Assembly: GCA_022828595.1 (NCBI GenBank)
Contig: JAKGHH010000002.1
Span: 82,800,076 to 82,864,075 of the forward strand
From: Nelumbo lutea
Taxonomy: Eukaryota; Streptophyta; Magnoliopsida; Proteales; Nelumbonaceae
Length of the DNA: 64,000 nt
Reading direction: 5' to 3'
Part shown: positions 58,990-64,000 of the stretch, piece after piece
Position numbering within the stretch: the first letter of the stretch is position 1
How the letters are laid out: each line of letters starts with the position of its first letter
Translations under genes and position numbers: made by a program
Notes under the pieces: generated by a model
Told to the model about the DNA's origin: nothing
Database searches by the model: none
What the model saw: the letters and a program-made list of their open reading frames with translations, nothing else

Positions 58990-60250
58990 TCTAGCAGGAA
59001 AGGTGGCGCCACTTCACTTGACATATCAACAGAAAAAGAAATTTTTCTCTGACGTGAAGCATTACTTGTGGGATGAACCCTACCTTTATAAAATTTTTAT
59101 GGATTGAATGATAAGGAGATGTATTCATGAGGAGGAAGTGCGGAGTGTTATAAGTTTTTTCCATGACAAGGAAGCAGGAGGTCACCATGGAGCATCAACA
59201 ACTGCTTCAAAAATTCTTCAGAGTGGTTTTTACTAGCCTTCGCTCTTGAAGGATATTTACTCTTATGTAAGTGCTTGTGATCATTGTCAAAAGACAAGTA
59301 ATATCTCCCATCGAAATGAGATGCCCTTGAACAATATTCTTGTTTGTGAAATTTTTTATGTTTGGGGCATCGATTTCATGGGGTCTTTTCCTAAGACTGT
59401 TAATAATTCATACATACTTGTGGCTATGGACTATGTGAGTAAATGGGTGAAAGCATGTGCATATCCAACTAATGATGCTCGGGTGGTTATTAAATTTATG
59501 AAAAAGGTTATATTCACTCGTTTTGGAACACCTAGAGCTGTCATAAGTAATGGGGGGAAGCATTTTGGTAATAAACAATTCGAGCATTTGTTGAACAAAT
59601 ATGGTGTTACCCATAGAATTGCAACCCCCTACCACCCTCAAACTAGCAGCTAAGTGGAGGTCTCTAATAGAGAATTAAAACAGATTTTAGAAAAGACAGT
59701 TAGCACATCTAGAAGAGATTGGTCCTTAAAATTAGATGATGCACTTTGGGCTTACTGTAGTGCATTCAAAACCCCAATAGGTATGTCTCCATATCAATTA
59801 GTTTTCGGTAAGGCTTGCCATCCACCTGTTGAGTTGGAACATAAAGCTTACCGAAATATCAAATTTTTGAATTTCGATTTGAGTGATGCAGGTGATAAAA
59901 GAAAACTTCAACTCAACGAAATAGAAGAATGGAGGAATAAGCGTATGAGAATGCCCGGACTTACAAAGAAAGAACCAAAGCATGGAATGACTCCCATATT
60001 GCAAGGAAGGAATTTAAAGAGGGAAACAAAGTTCTGCTCTTTAATTCTCATCTAAAGCTATTTCCTGGAAAGTTGAAGACCATGTGGAGTGGACCATTTG
60101 TAGTGGCTAAGGTATTCCCTCATGGAGCGCTGGAATTACACAATGGTAAAGGAGGCACATTCAAAGTGAATGGGCAGCGTTTGAAGAATTACATCGAAGG
60201 GGAGCAACCTATTCATTATAGGTCCACTCTTTTCTTGCATCAACCATGAA
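58990..60250 (+). pseudogene. Gypsy integrase, stop-ridden
   Basis: Zinc-finger region with HHGASTTASKILQ and [17 protein letters not shown], core [15 protein letters not shown] (Asp), [11 protein letters not shown] (the second catalytic Asp is Asn here) and the [20 protein letters not shown] region holding the Glu. A stop at 59651-59653 splits the core and frameshifts follow 60050. It ends in a divergent C-terminal region near 60250. Confidence 0.9.
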
Positions 60251-61614
60251 AGAAAGAGCAAAGTCAAGCTCACGACTTAAAAGAAGCGCTTGTGGGAGGG
60301 CAACCCATCGAGTTCAATTATTTTTGTTCGGTTATTTTTATTTATAGCTATGATTTTTGAACATTTTTTATAGCAACATGGTCATGGTTTACAAAAAGTT
60401 ATCTCCTATTCTATTTTCCAACATAAACTAGATAGGGGCACTGAAGATGAATTAGGTATGAAGGAAGATTGAGATATCCCTTCCACATTGAATGCACCTC
60501 CACAAGCTGATTACGGAGAAAAATTTGGCAGCCTATTTCGCATATGTAGGATTTCAACATTCCTCCCCACTTCGTCGTTCAGGGAAGTCCCCTTAAATTT
60601 TCCTATTTTACTCAAAGTTATAGGTGAGCTTGATACATTGGGGACAATGTATAGATTAAGTGTGGGGGAGGAAACATGATAATTTTTGTGTTAACTCTAG
60701 CATGCTTTAATATCGTCACTTTTTTAACCTTTCTTTTTTGAAATTTCTACTCCCTTGAAACTTATTTTTGAATGACTTCAAATTTTCATGAATTATGTGC
60801 TTAGGTTGAATAGACAAGATAGGATGCAAGCATGAATAATTGATTTTTTTTTGCTACGATAGGTACCTCATTATTTTGAATGGTCAAATTAAAAGAAAAA
60901 TGGGCAAGATTCAATACAAATTTAACCCTTATGTGAGCTTTTGAGCCAAATTTTCGATTGAGTGATTGTCAAACATGGTTTTGATTATTCTAGAATATGA
61001 TTTGTTATGCATGTTGAGACCACATTAATGAGTTCATGGATTAGAATGAAAGTTGTAGTGCTCTTGAAGAAAGATAGTACAAGTTGTTTTTATTTTCAAA
61101 AAAAAAAAAAAAACTGTGAGTTGGAGCATAAAATGCACTTACACTAAAAGCAAAAGAAAAGGGTGAGATGGAGCATAAAATGCACTCACCCCTAGAACCC
61201 TAAACCCCATTTCACCTTGATTTTTAATACATTGAACTCATGCTTAGTGGTGGAGATGTGATATATAAACAAGCTTATGGTAATAACATTCCTTGTTTTG
61301 ACTTGAGGGTCTAATGATACCTTAAACACCTTCAGTGCATAGAGTGAAATCCATGAAAGAGTATTTGAATCTTGTTGCATTTTGATTTTAAGAGAGATTG
61401 TTAAGACAATGAGTGCTTATTTTAGTCCTAAGAAGTCCATTCTGTGAATTGCTTGTTTTCTTTGATTGTTGATTTGACTTGGGTTCATGAGGAATGGTGA
61501 TTTGAGATTGTTCTCTGATGAGTTGAAAAGGAGAAAGAAGTGAAAAATGGAAAAATTATTAAGTTTGGATTAAGGTATGCTTGAGGACAAGCATCACGTT
61601 AAGTATGGGGAATT
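60251..61614 (+). other. Gypsy 3' non-coding region
   Basis: No convincing gene. Contains two copies of the 27-nt hairpin word (61116-61142 and 61163-61189) seen in the nested element, and ends with GAGGACAAGCATCACG and the purine tract AAGTATGGGG before the LTR. Confidence 0.7.
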
Positions 61615-62887
61615 TGATAGAGTGCAAAGTGTATATATTAATTGTAGATAAATCCCTTTTATTTTGATGAAAATTGTGCTTAATTTATAAAATTCTATTT
61701 AAATTTCATATTCAATGAAGCCAAATTAATGTTGCAGGTACGATGGTCTTGGAATTGAAGAATTTAATACCAATTGGTGGAAATCTCCATCTATGGCGCA
61801 AGTTGAAGTGAAGAGAGGAAGGAGGTGGCGAACAAAGGAAGGAGCGAATTCCCAAGCGGATTCACCCCAAGAATTTCCTTTTATTTTGGAAGGATAAGAT
61901 GGCAGATTTGACCATATATGGATTCCTATTTTTGTGCTAAGAAAAGGAAGTTGTTTAGGAGAATTCAAATCCTATCCTATAGGAGATAATCTATAGGGAA
62001 CCCTGATCTTTCTAGTATTATATAAAGAGAAAGGTTCTAAAAGAAAGACACACGGAGGGAGGCGGCGGAAAAGGAGGAGACAAACAAGGAGCTGGATGGT
62101 GGCAAGGAGAAGAGAGGCTCACCGATCTCAACCTCAAGGGCGACATCATGAGTTCTTTCTTGTACCTTATTTGTTTAATTTCCTTTATCATGAACTAATT
62201 ATTTGTAGCTAGGGCAATGGAAAGCCTAACCACAACCATGGACTGATTTTTATTTAATTTAACCAAGTTGTTTTTAGTTTCATATTGTCTATGAGTTATT
62301 ATGCACAATGCAATTAGGAGCTTGGCCGCCTCTTAGTTGATTTGGTTTATGTGAATGAATCGGAAGGGGAATTCATATAATAGACTAAATAATTCATAGT
62401 GTGAATCAAATGGTATATAGGAATATATATGCATGATTCATCTGATGATATAGGTTTTTCATAGAACTTAGTGCACTTTTTATCTCGAGAACTCTAATAG
62501 AAGAATCGAAGGGTTACTTGATAGAAGTAGGTTTGATATATCCTGGAAGGGAATATTAAACGAGTTAGGAAAAACCTTATCTTATTAAAATAATAAATTG
62601 TCTTGGTTAAATGAATAAATTGATGTTCATTGGAATGGTTAGGTGGACCAATAGTCCTGGCGCTTTCAATTAGATCGTTGCAAGTTCAATCATTGATTGC
62701 CTTTGTTTTTATTTCTTTTATCTTTAATTTTTAGTAGTTTAAATTGCTAGATCCAATATTTGGTTGTCCAAATAATTAAGGGAAACTATAGTTTTAGTAC
62801 TTATTTCGTTAAATCCTTATGGGAACGATATCTTTATACTACTTGATAACTAGTGCACTTGCTAGGGTTTTATAATTATAATTATCA
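61615..62887 (+). repeat. 3' LTR of the Athila/Tat-like element (1273 bp)
   Basis: Starts TGATAGAGTGCAAAG directly after the purine tract and ends ATTATCA. There is no 5' partner in the window, so the right end was set by the TG...CA rule and the change of sequence. Confidence 0.75.
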
Positions 62888-62891
62888 CAAG

Positions 62892-62995
62892 TCCATCGCA
62901 AACGTGCGATGGACCATGTGTTTATCACAAGCGTACGATGCATTATAAGTCCATTGCAAGTGACCGATGAACTACAAACTAATCGCAAGCGCCCA
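62892..62995. repeat. Cluster of short palindromic repeats
   Basis: A perfect 9-bp stem TCCATCGCA/TGCGATGGA with loop AACG (62892-62913), followed by degenerate copies (ATCACAAGCGTACGAT, CCATTGCAAGTGACCGATG, AATCGCAAGCG) spaced about 25-30 bp. Confidence 0.7.
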
Positions 62996-63004
62996 CATGG
63001 TATC

Positions 63005-63300
63005 AATATGATGTCTCCCATTCTCTAAAGGGCTGAGTGAGCACTATGTACCTAAAAAATACAAACAAATCATGGCTTCTAACTTCAACAAATTAGTAAA
63101 GCCTAGAAAATTCAAACAGGGCGACAAGGTTCTTAAAACAGCACTCCACGTCAGACAAGGTAAATCAACTGGAAAATTTGTACCTAACTAGGTTGGACCT
63201 TACATAATCCAAGAAGCTCACCCAACCGGATACTATGTACTCAAGACTGTAGACAAAAGTGAATAAGATGAGATTGTAAATGGTCACTGGTTGAAATAGT
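63005..63300 (+). pseudogene. Gypsy integrase C-terminal fragment
   Basis: Reads MASNFNKLVKPRKFKQGDKVL, with KFVPN-stop-VGPYIIQEAHPTGYYVLKTV and ending VNGHWLK-stop. This matches the C-terminal end of Tat-like integrases (GPY-type block). It belongs to a different element from the Athila-like one upstream, since it lies beyond that element's 3' LTR. Three stops are in frame. Confidence 0.7.
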
Positions 63301-63605
63301 ATCATGATTAATGTTGTAAATTGTAACTCTAAAGGAAAAGCATGTTACATGTCTCATGTACTTGTACTCAAAACAAAGCATTTTATGAATTTTGACTGTG
63401 CAATTTTGAAAGAAAAGTTTGTCATATGTCCTTGTATATGAAAGATATGTTGTACTCAAAACAGAGCATGTCATGAATTCTTTGTGTACATTCTTATTGT
63501 TGAATAAAGAATGCTACCTTTTGAACACATTATTGCCTTCAAATTGTGTGATAACTCTTTCTTAACTATGTCTATATATATATATATAGATACACACACA
63601 CATTA
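63301..63605. other. Gypsy 3' untranslated sequence
   Basis: AT-rich with near-duplicate blocks (GTACTCAAAACA(A/G)AGCAT... at 63366 and 63452) and a short TA/CA microsatellite at 63573-63602. It links the integrase fragment to the tandem array. Confidence 0.5.
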
Positions 63606-64000
63606 CACATATGTTGGTCCGCCCAGGATGCCACATGCTCCATGCGAAGACCTGGCAGCCCCAGGGGAGGTTTGGAAACCCCAAGTCGGATTACACATAC
63701 CCTGGTCCACCTAGGATGCCACATGCTCCATGCGAAGACCCATCAACCCCGAGGGAGGTTTGGCAACCCCAAACTGGATTATACATACCCTGGTCCATCC
63801 AGGATGCCGCATGCTCCATGCAAAGACCTGGCAACCCCGGGGGAAGTTTTGGCAATCCCAAACAGGATTACACATACCCTGGTCCGCCTAGAATGCCACA
63901 TGCTCCATGTGAAGACCCACAACTCCGAGGGAGGTTTGGAAAGCCCATACCAGATTACACATACCCTGGTCTGCCCAGGATGTTGCAAGCTCCATGCAAA
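63606..64000. repeat. 88-bp tandem array, continues past the window
   Basis: About 4.5 copies with GGTCC landmarks at 63616, 63704, 63792 and 63881 and GGTCT at 63968 (periods 88, 88, 89, 87). Each unit holds AGGATGCCACATGCTCCATG, an AAGACC(T)-type block, a GGGGAGGTTTGG block and TTACACATACCCTGGTC. Sub-motif CTGGCAACCCC links it to the array at 52515-52708. Confidence 0.93.

Larger units (their letters stand above)
54063..62887 (+). mobile_element. Ty3/gypsy Athila/Tat-like element, 5' truncated
   Basis: Protease, RT, RNase H and integrase in that order on the + strand, then a non-coding 3' region and a 3' LTR (61615-62887). Gag and the 5' LTR are lost at the junction with the inverted copia LTR. 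The pol gene is split by another gypsy element (55500-58298). The text after integrase, including GCGCTTGTGGGAGGGCAACC, and the GAGGACAAGCAT...PPT motif before the LTR are typical of Athila/Tat elements. Confidence 0.88.

Noticed and set aside
63779..63988. Minus-strand ORF in the 88-bp array
   Set aside because: The unit length keeps a frame open by chance; satellite-like sequence.
63571..64000. CRISPR-like array
   Set aside because: 88-bp units are repeated throughout with no unique spacers; the genome is a plant nuclear genome.

Overview
This window is repeat-rich nuclear DNA of a flowering plant. It carries one confidently identified cellular gene, a C-type cyclin-dependent kinase (CDKC, CDK9/P-TEFb-like). 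The gene starts at 12316, ends at 38305 on the + strand and can be assembled from 12 exons into an uninterrupted 514-residue protein. The plant assignment rests on the CDKC protein (PITAIRE helix, plant-type C-terminal tail ending YGWQQ), GT-AG introns and the plant transposon families. The species cannot be told from the sequence.

Layout. 1-2152 is the inside of an old Ty1/copia element on the minus strand. A solo LTR of the same family is inserted in its leader (2153-9296, 5-bp target duplication AGAGC). That solo LTR is itself split by a deleted Ty3/gypsy relic (3620-8846) carrying an antisense gypsy-type-transposon ORF with its own TATA box. 9918-11776 is a non-autonomous Helitron ending about 540 bp before the CDKC start codon. 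CDKC exons 1-8 (12316-15004) are compact. Intron 8 (8.5 kb) holds two hAT-type elements and a 5'-truncated LINE. Intron 10 (13.8 kb) holds a LINE interrupted by a second LINE, two hAT-type elements and a 4968-bp chromovirus (31183-36150, TSD GAGGA).

Downstream of the gene come a hAT MITE (40421-41003), a protein-coding remnant (41005-41217), and a full-length 9.3-kb copia element (41218-50518, TSD ATTAT) inserted next to the remnant's stop codon. A 363-bp MITE follows (52090-52452), then a tandem array, then a fourth and inverted copia LTR truncated against an Athila/Tat-like gypsy element (54063-62887). That gypsy is split in its pol gene by a related gypsy (55500-58298, TSD TCAAT). The window ends in a third gypsy integrase fragment and an 88-bp tandem array.

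The kinase gene appears functional because every insertion lies in introns or flanks. Nearly all retroelement ORFs carry stops, frameshifts or deletions. The most unusual structure is a run of six short perfect inverted repeats in the U3 region of the copia LTR family. Parts of it persist in the divergent fourth LTR, where one stem is intact although its loop differs. All boundaries were read by eye from target duplications, terminal motifs and internal alignment. No database search was run.
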